Shown: positions 1-11,250 of the stretch, piece after piece
Layout: the number at the start of each line of letters is the position of its first letter
How positions within the stretch are numbered: the first letter of the stretch is position 1
Origin: Anaeramoeba flamelloides
Taxonomy: Eukaryota > Metamonada > Anaeramoebidae
Assembly (NCBI GenBank): GCA_027625915.1
Contig: JANTQA010000026.1
Coordinates: 6,820,001-6,884,000, forward strand
DNA length: 64,000 nucleotides
Reading direction: 5' to 3'
Program-made: the position numbers and the translations under genes
The notes under the pieces: model-generated
Databases searched by the model: none
What the model saw: the letters and a program-made list of their open reading frames with translations, nothing else
Told to the model about the DNA's origin: nothing

Positions 1-243
1 TCAAGTATGTAATCAATTTGATTCGATATAATCTATTTTTTGGAACTTTTGTAACCCTCAATATTCAACAATATTAAGGATTTCGGAACATTCTTGACAA
101 AATAATAATTTGAGAAATGGAAAAAATGAAAAAAAAAATCTTCTAGATTATAAAAAGCGCCAAAGTTTGAAACTTCAAAACTGACAGAGTTGTTTTCAAA
201 ATAATATCTTCTAACCATTCAAATGGTAAATTGTGTGTCACTC
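1..243. repeat. Dispersed repeat, copy 1 (cut by window edge)
   Basis: This stretch aligns over its whole length with 18851-19098 in the same orientation. Shared blocks include TTTTGTAAC near the left, GGATTTCG plus a diverged ATTCTT block, a run around GAAAAATG, and AACCATTCAAAT...TGTGTCTC-like sequence at the right. Divergence is substantial and neither copy has a supportable reading frame. It is an unclassified dispersed repeat; no terminal inverted repeat can be judged because the left end is outside the window. Confidence 0.6.
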
Positions 244-1854
244 TTTGATTTTTTTTCTTGAAATGACCTTCTTTTTATTTTTTTATTTTTGCAGATAGAT
301 CGTACATCATGTGTTGATTAGTTTTCGATTGGTAGAAGACACTCATAAGAATTACAATTTTTTTTTTTTTCCATTTCAGAAAATTATTTTCCAGCATAAT
401 CAAAGGTCCCTTAAACAAATTTTTTTGAAGCCTATTTAAAATCAAACTTTAAATCTGGATAATTTAAGCGCTTTTTTTTTCTTTATATACACCCATTATG
501 AGCTGTTGAAACATATTATGATTAATAAGTGAAAATTTTTTGACTTTTTTTTATTGTCCTACTTGATCATTTCTAAATAGACTCATAAATTTCACATTGT
601 CTTTTAATAATTAGTTTCATATTACAGTTTTTTACCAAATTCTTTATGTATATGCTTTCATTCACCGCTTAAGATGTTTTACAGAAATAGTATATTTCAT
701 AAGATTTGTTTTTTACACATCAAGCTAAGAGTAATTGTTTTTAAGATATTTGAATCTTGACCCACGCTTTATTTAAATACATATGCATTGTGACAATTAT
801 CTGATTTATTGTTAATTAAGATATAAAATAATATTCGAAAATTTATTATGAAGATTTATTATTTTTTTTATTGTTTGTTTATTAATTATTTTATTTATGG
901 TTTGAAAAAACCATTATCTTGTAAATATAATTTATGATGTTACACCTAGAAGTGATTTAAATTAAATTTAAGATTATATTTAACTTTTAGGAAACAATCT
1001 TATTATAAGGTTGTAAATTTGAGTGTTTTAAATTAGTAAAGTTTTATTAATTGTAAGGTATTTCCTCAAAAGCGGGTATTTTTTTTTTATATTTCATAAA
1101 AAATAATATTTGTTAGTGAAAGTATTCATTAATTGGGGATACCAAATTAAGTTTAATATTAATACTGATTGGATAAATAGCTATGGTATTTATATCAAAA
1201 TATATTTGATGAAATATTCATATGAAATGAAAAAAAAATAGCACTTTTTTTGGTTATAACAATTAACAACCAATTTCAATAAAAAACTGTAAATATGGAG
1301 AATGTACAAAGGATTTTTTATATAATAAAATACATTTATCTATTTTCCATTATATTGTGAATTTGTTAAGAATGAACAAGTTACGAAAACGATTTTTTGG
1401 AGGAAAAAGATAATAATAAACACCAATTTTCACATCTAATAAATATCAGATAAAATCAAGATCCGAAAATTTAAGATATTTTTTTATTTAATACAATATA
1501 AAGTAACAAATTGAATTATTATCAAGAATCTATGAATATTTGTGAATGCTTTTGGATTTTTTAATTCATTTTGGAAGATTGAGTTTATAAGATATATTTA
1601 TAAATAAATTTGCCCAATTTTATGAGAAAAAGTATATATAATAATAAAGTATTTTTGATTTTTTGTTTGATTAAAAAAATTGTTTTTGAATTTAGTTAAA
1701 TATTTTTTAATGATAAATGGTGTTTTGTTAATTTCAATTGTTCCAATAATTTGTTTGTGAATTATTGATATCTGTAATGAAAGCGAATAAAATGGTAATA
1801 AAAAAAGGATAATTTTTTAAATTGAAAAGAGCAAATAAGTGGAAGATAATGTAA
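244..1854. other. Gene-free AT-rich stretch
   Basis: No open frame with recognisable protein similarity, no splice-linked exons and no structured RNA were seen on either strand. The sequence is short A/T runs. It serves as the upstream flank of the tRNA gene. Confidence 0.6.
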
Positions 1855-1926
1855 AGACTTGTGGCGCAGTGGTAGCGCGTTCGCCTAACACGCGAAAGGT
1901 CCACGGTTCGAAACCGTGCAGGTCTA
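1855..1926 (+). tRNA. tRNA-Val, anticodon AAC
   Basis: A complete 72-nt cloverleaf without intron. The acceptor stem AGACTTG (1855-1861) pairs with CAGGTCT (1919-1925), with one T-G pair, and A1926 is the discriminator. D arm: GCGC (1864-1867) with GCGC (1875-1878) around loop AGTGGTA. Anticodon stem TTCGC (1880-1884) pairs with GCGAA (1892-1896); loop CTAACAC gives anticodon AAC at 1887-1889, reading GUU valine codons after A34-to-inosine editing, as is usual in eukaryotes. T arm: CACGG/CCGTG around TTCGAAA (1902-1918). The internal A box (TGGCGCAGTGG) and B box (GGTTCGAAAC) give the Pol III promoter. CCA is not encoded, as expected for a eukaryotic nuclear gene. Confidence 0.97.
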
Positions 1927-1927
1927 A

Positions 1928-1935
1928 TTTTTTTT
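1928..1935 (+). terminator. Pol III T-run terminator of tRNA-Val
   Basis: Eight consecutive T residues start two bases after the tRNA 3' end, the standard RNA polymerase III stop signal. Long T-runs are common in this genome, so the position rather than the run itself is the evidence. Confidence 0.8.
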
Positions 1936-2387
1936 CATTTTCTTTTTCATTTTCTTTGTTATTTTTTTTTTAAGAATTGAAATGACTTTGAGATCACTTT
2001 TTCGAGTTTGAAAACGTGTTTTAATTGAAAAGATTTTTTTTTTGTTCAGTTTTTTATTTTCTTTTTTTTTAATAAATCCTTTTTTAATTTTTTTGAAACT
2101 GATCGATCAAAGTTTCAAATTGATGTTACAATTGTAAATACTTACTTTTTATTCTTCTAACCGCATCCTTTTTTTTTTGTAAAATCGTCTAAATCAATTA
2201 CTTAACTTTTTAAACGATCAATTATTTTCAAAAAAATGTTTGTAAAACTTTACCCTCTGATTTTAAATTTTACCAAACTGTTTAATTGTCTGAGTAATTA
2301 ACTTTAAAGAAATAGTAATAAAGTAAGACAAATCGTTATCCATAGATTTTCGATCATTTTACTTTCAAAACTCTTTAATTTTCTCTC

Positions 2388-2564
2388 TTAAGGGGTAAGT
2401 CTCAATTTTTTTTTTTGACCAATTTCTAAATAAGGATTCCTAATCTTGAAATAAATTTAATATTGAAAATAAATAGGAGTTTTCAAATCTAAGTAATTGG
2501 CAAAACATTTACTGAATCTTTATTAAATTTTGGTAAAAAAATTTAAGAGAGATTAGTCCCTTAA
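2388..2564. mobile_element. 177-bp inverted-repeat element with TTAA ends, copy 1
   Basis: Begins TTAAGGGGTAAGTCTC and ends with the reverse complement of TTAAGGGACTAATCTC (12 of 16 match). The interior (GACCAATTTC, AAGGATTCC, TTTAATATTGAAAATAAA, TTTTCAAATCTAAGTAATTGG) aligns throughout with 46474-46652 in the same orientation. Size, non-coding interior and TTAA at both edges fit a MITE; TTAA targets are typical of piggyBac-type elements, but the superfamily is an inference. Confidence 0.75.
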
Positions 2565-3120
2565 CCATAAACAATTGATTCAAAACATTACTTTCTATTC
2601 TTTTTGTTGGAGGTAACACCAAAAACAATTTAACACATAACAAGGATTGTTTTGCCTTTTTAAACTCATTAAAATAACCAAATATTGCTCAATAAGGTTT
2701 TTGTTCAAATTATGAGAATAATTTTGATTTCACCAATATTTTAAGATTATAGAAAAAGGGTGTTATTGATTTTAAATATGCAACAATTTTCAACAATAAT
2801 GCCAAAATTGTGAATATATTTATTAAAAGTATTGTGTTCATATTTTTCTTTAATTTTGCTGACAGACTAAATATTTCATTAAAAGAAAATCGACCTTCAA
2901 AAGTATCTAAAAAAAAAGTAAATTCAAAAAATTCCCTTTAAAAAAGAAATTCAAATATTTTTTCCCTTTCTTAATAAATGACTTTATCTTCCTATCAACC
3001 CCCCCCAAACTCTGTAGAACCGTAACTTGGTGTCCACAGTTAAATTATTTAGAATTTTCACCTCATATTTTTTCATTATTAAACTGAACATCAAAAACCT
3101 GTGTTTCAAAATATAATCAA

Positions 3121-3310
3121 TACTTTTTTTTTCTTCTTGTTCAAATGCAACATCCAATTTACTTCCCAAAAGTATACCTAAATTCAAAAAAAATTTAAAG
3201 TAAAAATTCAAGGTATTTTCAGTAAAATGTAAATTTGAAATGTATTTGTTTTTAAAAAATTTCAGACAAATCATGAAAATTAGGAAAAAATTTTATTTTT
3301 TGATGATAAA
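3121..3310 (+). repeat. Diverged relative of the 36.6-37.0 kb tandem repeat
   Basis: Shares CTTCTTGTTC, then a run resembling AAAAATTC..TTTTCAGTAAA..TAAATTTGAA, and a final AATTTTATTTTTT block with the two units at 36590-37030, in the same order and orientation. An open frame on the minus strand here (2984-3274) is a side effect; no protein family is recognised in it. Confidence 0.45.
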
Positions 3311-3447
3311 AATTCCATCAATAATTAGCACTGGTTTTTGAAAAAGTTTGATTTTTGATCTTTCCTTTTTAAAAATTTCTTGTTAAAGAAGGGCCTTCTC
3401 AATGAATTCTGAATACAAACCACCATAAAAATCATTTTTTCTTGATT

Positions 3448-3561
3448 AAGATTCATATCATCCTTTACTCAAAGATTAAACAAAAATATTTTTCAAAAAA
3501 AATCAATTTTTTCTCCAAGTTCTTTAGGTTTATACTTTGAGTAAAGGAGAATATGAACCTT
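3448..3561. mobile_element. 114-bp inverted-repeat (foldback) element
   Basis: The arm at 3448-3474 (AAGATTCATATCATCC...) is the near-perfect reverse complement of 3535-3561 (...AATATGAACCTT): 27-bp arms with a few mismatches, separated by about 60 bp of A/T-rich DNA. No coding content. A short foldback or MITE-like remnant; no second copy was noticed in this window. Confidence 0.6.
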
Positions 3562-4487
3562 AAACGGGATAAAAGAATGTTATGGATGATCTCTGTTAAA
3601 TTTATATAGAAAATACATCCTAAACAACACACGTTATGGAAACCAATGTCATATTTTATTAATGTCTATAAGAAGTTTCTTTGATTCTAATACAAAAACT
3701 TTTTTCTCTCAAAGACCCCATATTTTTTTTTCAAATATCATATATTTTTTATAAATGAACTTTGAAGAACAAATAAGAAATACGTAGAATAATAAACATC
3801 AAAGAAAACTTGATATATGTATAAAAAAAAACAATAAATCAATATATTTTATTGAAAAATTGAAAATTAAAATTCCTAGTTATCCACTTTTGAGAAAAAA
3901 GTAACAATTTTCATTTTGATCTTATATTGAAGATCAAATATAATCCCAATAGAAAGTAATATGATTTTTCTACAATCATTTTTGCTGTTTCAATAACATT
4001 AGAATAAAAAATTTTTACCTGGCGACTCTAGGTCTTGAACAAAAAAAAATTGCAAATGAATTAAGTGTCTAAAAAACAATCGAAAAAAAAAAATCAAAAA
4101 TGTGAAAAAATTGAATTTTTTCTTTTGGAATTTCGGAAATAATTTTTTTTCTTCTAATATCCATTCAAAACCTTTCAAAACATGCAATTAATTCCTTAAA
4201 ACTTACTATATTTGACTAGAATATATTTTATATGTCTTATAGAAAAAAAAAAAAGAAAGGCATATCTTTTTTTTTTTTTTTTTGAAACGTGGATTTGACA
4301 ATTCGAGACTCGATTATTTTGACAACCCACAATATGACATTGAAAAAATTTTTACAAAAAAAAAAAAATAAATATTTGTTTATTCTACCCTTTTTAATAA
4401 CTTCACTTAGAATAAACAGAAATTGGTTGATAAAAGATCTTTTATCAAAAAGTATTTTTAAAGATAATTTAACAATTTAAGTTCGAA

Positions 4488-4660
4488 AATCCAATTTTCA
4501 AGAAAGATTTTTCTCAAATTTAATAGTAAAAAATTTGAAAATAATTTTTTATTCAGAGTTAAGAGGTCATTTTATTATATTTTTAAAGCATTTTCAATAA
4601 AAAATATCTTTCGAATGGGTAATAAATTATTTTGATGATAAAGAATTATTTATTTGATTA
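4488..4660 (+). repeat. Left flank of palindrome island A (shared with 61868-62065)
   Basis: The blocks AAATCCAATTTTC, TCATTTTATTATATTTT, AATATCTTTC and ATAAAGAATTATTT occur in the same order and spacing upstream of the island at 62.1 kb. The palindrome islands are therefore, at least in two cases, part of a larger duplicated unit rather than independent insertions. Confidence 0.65.
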
Positions 4661-4668
4661 CAATTGAA

Positions 4669-4670
<2 letters not shown>

Positions 4671-4720
<50 letters not shown>

Positions 4721-5290
4721 TTGAAATAAACAGAAAATTTACAAAAATTTCAGTTTATTTCAAAAAGTAAAAAAACAAAGCCGTTAACTTTTCAACAAAA
4801 TTAAAAGAATTGAGTAAAATCAAAGATTTTTCTCTATTTTTTGAATTCTGGAAAAACGCCGTTAACTTTTCTATAATTTTCTGTTTATTTGGAAAATCTA
4901 TAGATTTTACAAATAAATAAAATAGAAAACCCCAAAAAAATCTATAAAACTTCACAAATAAAATAGAAAACTCCAAGAAAACTCTATAAAACTTCACAAA
5001 TAAAACAGAAAACTCCAAAAGAAAACCTAGGCACTTTACAGATAAAATAGAAAATCTCAAGAAAAGCAACAGTAACCTTTCTATAATTCCAAAGAGTGGA
5101 TAAAAATATTTAATTTTTCTCTATATTTATAAATTTTGAAAAAAATAAGCACTTAACAAATATTTTCCTTAAGTTTTCCATAATTTAAAAGAATTAGGTA
5201 AAATCAAAGATTTTTCTCTATTATTTTTCTCTGATAAAGATTATACTCAATAAAACCACTTTTAGGTTTTTGTATTTCAAAAAATAATAA
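4671..5290. repeat. Palindrome island A
   Basis: Starts with 45 consecutive T (4671-4715), followed by a class-ii palindrome (about 4703-4780; arms around GAAATAAACAGAAAATTT). A class-i palindrome follows (about 4781-4857; AAAAGAATTGAGTAAAATC on one arm, GAATTCTGGAAAA on the other), flanked on both sides by CCGTTAACTTTTC. From about 4898 to 5070 a roughly 43-bp unit, TCTATAAAACTTCACAAAT plus AAAATAGAAAACTCCAAG, is repeated about four times with drift. A further degenerate class-i arm pair lies at about 5170-5232. The minus-strand open frame across the tandem units is periodic and has no domain, so it is not treated as a gene. Confidence 0.75.
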
Positions 5291-6177
5291 AAAAAAAAAA
5301 ACATGGGTGCTCTACGGTACTCGACATACACTTTCTTTAATTTTTCCAGATTTTAAAAGAAGAGGGTGATATATATATATATTCTATGATTTCGCTCTAT
5401 CCTTGTTAATCATTAAAACCATATACACAGAATAATTATCATAATATATTTTTTTTCTCTATTTCATTTTATGAGATGAGTACGGCATATTCAATCTATT
5501 GATCATTATCTACTAAAGTAAATATCTCCAAGTTGAATTAAACTAAAATTCATCCTTCTGTTTATTTGGAATTATTTACCTGAAAAAACACCTTTTTTTT
5601 CTCGACTAGTCATTTACAAAAAATGTGACACCACTTACAATAATAAATACAATAGTCCCAAGAATTAGAAGTTCTGGATTTTTGATTATAGTGTGAATAA
5701 ATTTTATTATTATGAAAATGAATTGTTAGCGAAAGTAGTATTATTTACTAACTTTTTTTTTTCAATTTTCTTTTTTCATACAAGTATACTCATAAAATAT
5801 TTTATCAAATCAAATGGAAAAAAAAATTAGCAAAAATTTTAGAAAAAAACTTATATAAAAATGTTATCCTTAGGAAAAATACTCAAAAACTCTTTAATCT
5901 GGCCAATCAAAATTACGAAATTTATTCTTCTTGTTTTTAATTTTTCATCAAAGCTCTTAGGGTTAGAAAACTTAAGGTAATTAAGAAAAAATGAAAATAA
6001 AAAATTGAAAATAAAAATTTCATTAAATAGTAAAAAAATATACAAATTCAGGTACATAGCGCCCCACTTTTCGGAGTCGTGTAATACCAATTTATTAATC
6101 ACAGTTTGTTGAATCTTATTTATTGCTGATAATTTTTTTATCCTATTTTTACTCCTCCTGTTTCAGGGGGCGTGTCT

Positions 6178-6250
6178 AGGTTTTCCAGAATTCAAAAGAA
6201 TTTAGTAAAATCAAGGATTTTACTCAATTCTTTCAAATCCTGAAAAACCT
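6178..6250. repeat. Single class-i palindrome (island B)
   Basis: A 73-bp palindrome. The left arm AGGTTTTCCAGAATTC continues as AAAAGAATTTAGTAAAATC, and the right arm GATTTTACTCAATTCTTT continues to TGAAAAACCT. It is preceded by GTGTCT and followed by AACTAC. This isolated member shows that the unit can exist singly. Confidence 0.75.
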
Positions 6251-8281
6251 AACTACAGTAGATAATTTTTAATTTGGTGATGTAAATGATATAGTATTTT
6301 TTTCTTTAATATTTTAATTAATTTTCTTCTTCTCTTTTTTATTTAGTTAATTTTCTTTGATTATTCCTTTCTCACAAAAAATAAATATAACTCATAAAAT
6401 ATTTTCAAAAACAAATCATTAAATTTTGTATTTTTGAAACACACTAATATAATAAACTGTATTCTGCATATTATTTTTTGAAAAATGTTTATAATCTATT
6501 AGATAATAATGGGAATTGCAAAAAAAATAAAAGTTTTCAGTTATATTTTTTCATTTTTTATTACAAAATTTTTGAAAATTTTTATTTGACTTAGTGGAGA
6601 GATTATTTGAATTATTTTCTTAATAATCTAAAAAGAATATTATTTTTTCAATTTTAAAATAAAATCAAATATTTTTTTATAAAAATATCCCCCAATTAAA
6701 TTGAAAATCTGATTTTTTCCCTGTTTTTAGTATATTTTTTATCATTTTATTTTATTTCCATGTTTGAGTTTTTATATATATTTCCTTGTTTTTTTTTATG
6801 CAAATAGTTTTAACGTTTGTTCTTTTTTATTCCTTAATGTTCAATTTAAATATTCTTTCATTAAAAGTAATCTCAAAAAAAAAAAAATACCCTAAAAATT
6901 ACTATTTTTTTCAAAAGTTGGTAATGTTGAAAAGGGAATATATTTAAATCTTAATGCGTTTAATAGCCATCTTTTCTCAATTACATAAAATTATCATAAC
7001 TTTGAAAATAAACTCTTTTCTAGTCGAAGTGGCCCAGTTTTATTGATGAAATAGAGCATATTTTATGAGTTTAATTCATTATTCTTCTCAAACCAATATT
7101 TCAATTTTTAGATCAAAATCATTTTTTCTCATTTTTTTTTTTTTTTTTTTTTATTTTTTGATTTTTTTTTCTTTTCTTTTTTATTTTTTTTTTAAAAAAA
7201 TTATTTTTGAAAAAAATAATGTTTGAAACTCAAAATTAACCTTAAGAAAAGTGAGGCTTTGTATGTTCTTTTAAAAATTCATACATTTACAAGTAAAAAA
7301 TCTTATTGTCAAATAATTTTAATTTCCTAAAGAAATTGAGAAATTTTGCACAAGTAATTACAATGAAAAGTGACCAAAAAATTATTTTAACATTTTTTTT
7401 TTTTTGAAATTTATGGTTTGTTCAGGCTTTTCTTTGATGATTATGGACTCTAATACAATATTTATTATTTCTTGAAATTTTAAACAATCCGAGTTTGGCT
7501 GATTCTTAAAAATAAAGTAACTTATGCATTTTTGGCTGTGTTTTTTTTTAGTGAAATGGAATTTATAATTTATTACAGATGTATAACTGAAATCTAATAT
7601 TTAGTTTTAGTTAACTTTAATTTTCAGAATTTATTTTTTCATTGTAGTGCATTGACTAATTTTATTTGAGTTCTTATGTCTTGAAGAACCCAACTTTAAC
7701 CTAGTATCAACTGTCCAAAAACAATATTTCGATCGAACGAAACAGGTTAAGTAATTCAAAAAATGAAATGAAAACAAAAAACTTAAAGATGAAAAAATGA
7801 TTTTCATATTTTACAAAAATCAAAATGATATCCAATTTTCAGGAAATTGTATTATTGTGATTCTTTGAACTGCTTTAACTGTGTGGAAAATTTTGAATTT
7901 TAGTTTATTTAAAAACATGAGTGTTTACTTGATTACCGCAAAAAACAAAAGTAAATAAAATGTTTCAAATAGCATTATTTAAATTTTATTTTTAAACTTT
8001 TTGTCAGATCAAAAAACTTCGAAAGTAATCACCAATTAAAATATATGTAATGCTCTAGCTATTAATGGGTGATTGGAAGTTGAATGATATGAAGTTTATT
8101 ATCAGTTTGAATCTTCATTTTCAGTTCTGAAGGAGATTTTACTGATAAAATTAAAAATTGAAATATATTTCTAAAAGGCATCTGCCATAGATTATAAAAA
8201 AAATGAATGGGCAGAGCTCATGAGAGAAACTAGAAATTACTTCTTTCTTGTTTCTAGTTTTTTGGATCTTGGATCTTTGAT
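6251..8281. other. Gene-free AT-rich stretch
   Basis: Long A and T runs (for example 7131-7152) and no recognisable exon on either strand. It is the 3' flank of the minus-strand GTPase gene. No repeat shared with other parts of the window was noticed. Confidence 0.5.
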
Positions 8282-9140
8282 TCATTTTTCTGTAATTAAG
8301 GTTAAAGCTTCATTTTTTTTTAATTTTCGAAGAAGTGCCTCAATTGGTTTATAAATGTTGTTTCCATCCCTTACAGATATTTCAAAATGAAGAAAAGAGA
8401 TTTCTTCTTTAAATTCAGTTTCAAACTCAAACGTTTCGCGTTCAGAAACATCTGACTTTGTTCCAATAATGATTATTGGAATATTTCCACAAACATCAAT
8501 TACTCGTCTTAACGTTGCTTTGAGACTATTAAAGCTTTCAATAGAAGTAAGATCGTACATACCAATAGCCGCTTTACCTGATATATAGTAACCGTCCCTT
8601 AAACCCCCAAATTTTTCCTTTTACATTTTTTATAACAACAAAAATCAAAATTCAAAAAGAATGTTTTTGTAAACAGTTAGGCTTGTTTGAAAAAGAAAAA
8701 GATAAAGATAATATAAAGAAAAAGAAAAAGAAAAAGAAATGTTCATACTTGCCCAGCAGTATCCCAAAAATCGATACTAACATCACCTATTGATGTTTTG
8801 AAGATTTGTTTCATGACAGCTACTCCAATAGTTGCTATATTTTTCAAAAAGTGGTAAAGAATTCATTTTTAGTTTAGCTAGGTCGTTGCGTTTTTTTACA
8901 AACCTCAAAAGATCTAAAAAAAAAAAAAAAAATTACCGATGTATTTTCTTTCAAATTCGCCAGTGATTAGTTTTTTTAAATAAGTTGTTTTACCACAACC
9001 GCCTGATCCAACAACGATTACTTTCTCAGTTGGAGTATTGTTTGACCTAATATTTGTTTTGGAAGAAAAAATGTTCAAAAAAGAAAACAAAACATTTAAC
9101 AAAGCAGGAAAGAGAAAAAATTTGGAAATATTTACCACAT
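8282..9140 (-). CDS. Divergent Ran-like small GTPase
   Basis: Four exons on the minus strand: 9140-9136, 9046-8937, 8834-8749 and 8617-8282, with introns of 89, 102 and 131 nt, all GT-AG and in phase; 178 residues. The first exon is only ATGTG. Ran family features: G1 GSGGCGKT (15-22), GEFERKYIATIG with switch-I Thr40, WDTAGQEKFGGLRDGYYI (switch II, Gln67), and a C-terminal KPIEALLRKL matching the Ran KPFLWLARKL region. Ran drives nuclear import/export and spindle assembly. This copy departs from Ran: G4 is TKSD (120-123) instead of NKxD, G5 reads ISVRD instead of SAK, and it stops about 38 residues early, lacking the acidic DEDDDL-type tail. It may be a paralogue with altered nucleotide handling rather than the housekeeping Ran. 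The start rests on the splice prediction; a GTG-initiated frame through the first intron would give an implausible hydrophobic leader. Confidence 0.85.
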
Positions 9141-9725
9141 TTAAAATTGTTTTACAAGTTTTTAGAAAAAAATGATCCCTTTGAGAATTTTTTCTTCTTT
9201 AAAATAACAAATTTTAGCGAAGGATTTGTATTTTTTATACACGGTATTTGAAAATCAGCGTATTATTTACCAGAATTTTTTTTATTTTTAATTCTAATTT
9301 TTTAACGAATAATAAAGATAGGAAAGTTCAAAATGTGTACATATTTTTAACTACACATCCAAGGAGTTTAAAACCCAAGACATATCAAATTAAAAGAAGT
9401 TTACTGTTTCAAACAACTTTTCCAATCATTTTTTCTCTTGAATCAACAAGTGAAAAAAGAAAATGTTTTCAAATTTGGTTTATTTTAAAAATATTCGAAA
9501 AAAGTCGAAAGGTTGGATGAAGAACAACTTTATGTTTTCAAAATTATTTTTTGCTCAGACAATAAATTGTCTTTTTTGATAAATACTGTTATTAATGACT
9601 ACGTTTGCAATTGAAATTTTAAGTATCAGTTTATTTTAAAGACGGTTTGGTGGTTGGCAAATCTCACAAATTTTTATTTGTTTAAGATCTCAGTAGGAAA
9701 AAAATGATATATTTTTTTTTTTTAT

Positions 9726-9825
9726 TATTGAAGAAGTGTAAATTACACACTAGTTGCCCTTAAACTTAAATTTCCTTTCAGAAATTTAAGCGTAAAATCA
9801 TAGATTTCACGATTATTAACAAAGG
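9726..9825 (-). repeat. LINE 3' tail, copy 1
   Basis: Read on the minus strand, this contains three self-complementary pieces: CGTGAAATC/GATTTTACG, CTTAAATTT/AAATTTAAG and GTGTAATTTACAC. It then ends in CTTC followed by an A/T-rich tail. It aligns with 45004-45105 (plus) at roughly 80% and, over its last part, with 23626-23695 (minus). Its position just 3' of the LINE reading frame identifies it as the element's 3' end. Confidence 0.75.
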
Positions 9826-11245
9826 AAAATAATAATAAATTGTTCTGGTTTAAAATTAATTCATAGAGGTTTTTTTCATTTAATTTATTCAGAAATATTA
9901 ATCTATTATTTTAATAGGAAGGACTTATTCACAAAAAATGATCAATATTTTCTATAACTTCCTTTTGTTTGTATTTTAAACATAAAGGACAAAATTTATT
10001 TGAATTTTTATTAATTACATAGTAATATCTGTTTAAGCAGTTGGTAAATGTCCTAAATTTTAGGATTGTTGAACTTGATGGATAGCTTAGATATTTTTGA
10101 GTTGTAAATAATGAATTTTGGTTTCTTAATATTGTGAAGTATTTTTTCACTTTCCAGCTCTTGGAATTCAATAATTCATTATATGTGTATTTATATATTT
10201 CAATTTTTAGTTCAATTATATCTTTGGAATTCCAGTTAATTTTATTGTTGGTTCGTTGATTAAATTTTATTAATTTTTCTAAAAAAGGAAGAGATAAATT
10301 TCCTAATTTTTTTTTAAATTTGAATTTTTTGTTATTTACTGAAATTACCATATTTTCAATTTTAAATTCTGTTTTATAAATAAGAATTGGTGTATTTCTG
10401 TTTATTTTGCATATTTCAGTAATGGCTGTATTCATCCAAGAATTTAAATAATTTAAAGTTTTTATTTCATTATGAAAAATTTCTAATCCATATGTTAATT
10501 GACTTAATATAAAAGATTTAAATAATCTGATTTTCAAATTATTATTGAGGGAATTGTTATTAAATAATTGTTTACAGTTATTAAATGTTTCTTTAGCTTT
10601 TTTTAAATTATAAACTATATGTGAAATTTTATCCAAATAGATACCTAAATATTTAATCTTTTTTAAATCTTTTGAAATAACTGTTTTTTCTTTATTTGGT
10701 TTCAATCCAAATTGAATTATAATTTCATAAATTGAATTTAATTTTTGATTTAAATGATGTTTATTCCCTTTTATAATTAAGATTAAATCATCTGCAAACA
10801 TTTGACAATGGTCTGTTAAAGATATTATTTTTAATAAAAGAAAATGTGAAATTAGAGCAAATAAAATAGGCTACAATGGGTCTCCTTGAAATATACCTAG
10901 CCCTTCTCCTTGATAATATTTTATTAAAAAATTTTGAATAATTTTATTTAAAATAAATTTTTTTATTGTTTTTCTAATTATTTTAAAACTGATTGAATCA
11001 AAAAATTTTGCTATATCAATCATAATAATATAAGTTTTATTATTTTCATTTTCATTATTTGATGTTATATTATTATAAGTATTTAAGAAATTTAAAACTG
11101 CAATTCGAGTATCATATTGTTTTCGAAATCCAAACTGTGGTTTGTGAATAAATTCCCAACAAGGTTCAATTAGTTTATATAACATTTTAAGAAATAATCT
11201 TGGTAAACTTTATTTAATTGAAATTGGTCTATAATTCAAAGAAAA
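9731..11245 (-). mobile_element. 5'-truncated, degenerate non-LTR retrotransposon (LINE)
   Basis: The minus-strand frame encodes the reverse transcriptase and C-terminal part of a LINE. In order it shows NYRPISI, FGFRKQYDTRIAV, motif A YIIMIDIAKFFDSI, motif B GIFQGDPL, the catalytic FADDL, KTVIS, IKYLGI, and a C-terminal CPLC...DHFL zinc-knuckle-like end typical of LINE ORF2. The frame is interrupted by TAA just after NYRPISI (near 11210), by TAG at 10871-10873 inside GDPL-P, and by TGA at 9929-9931 directly after DHFL. The final knuckle position reads Ser (ISPSY) rather than Cys. The endonuclease domain and 5' part are missing. The 3' end is the structured tail at 9731-9825. Dead copy; non-LTR clade not assigned. 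Confidence 0.92.
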
Positions 11246-11250
11246 AAAAT

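Noticed and set aside
4755-5069. Periodic 104-residue minus-strand frame (FVKFYR..LEFSILFVKFYR)
   Set aside because: It is the translation of the 43-bp tandem array in palindrome island A; no signal beyond the DNA repeat.
9248-9520. 90-residue plus-strand frame upstream of the GTPase
   Set aside because: Lies just upstream of the GTPase start on the other strand; no domain and no conserved spacing.
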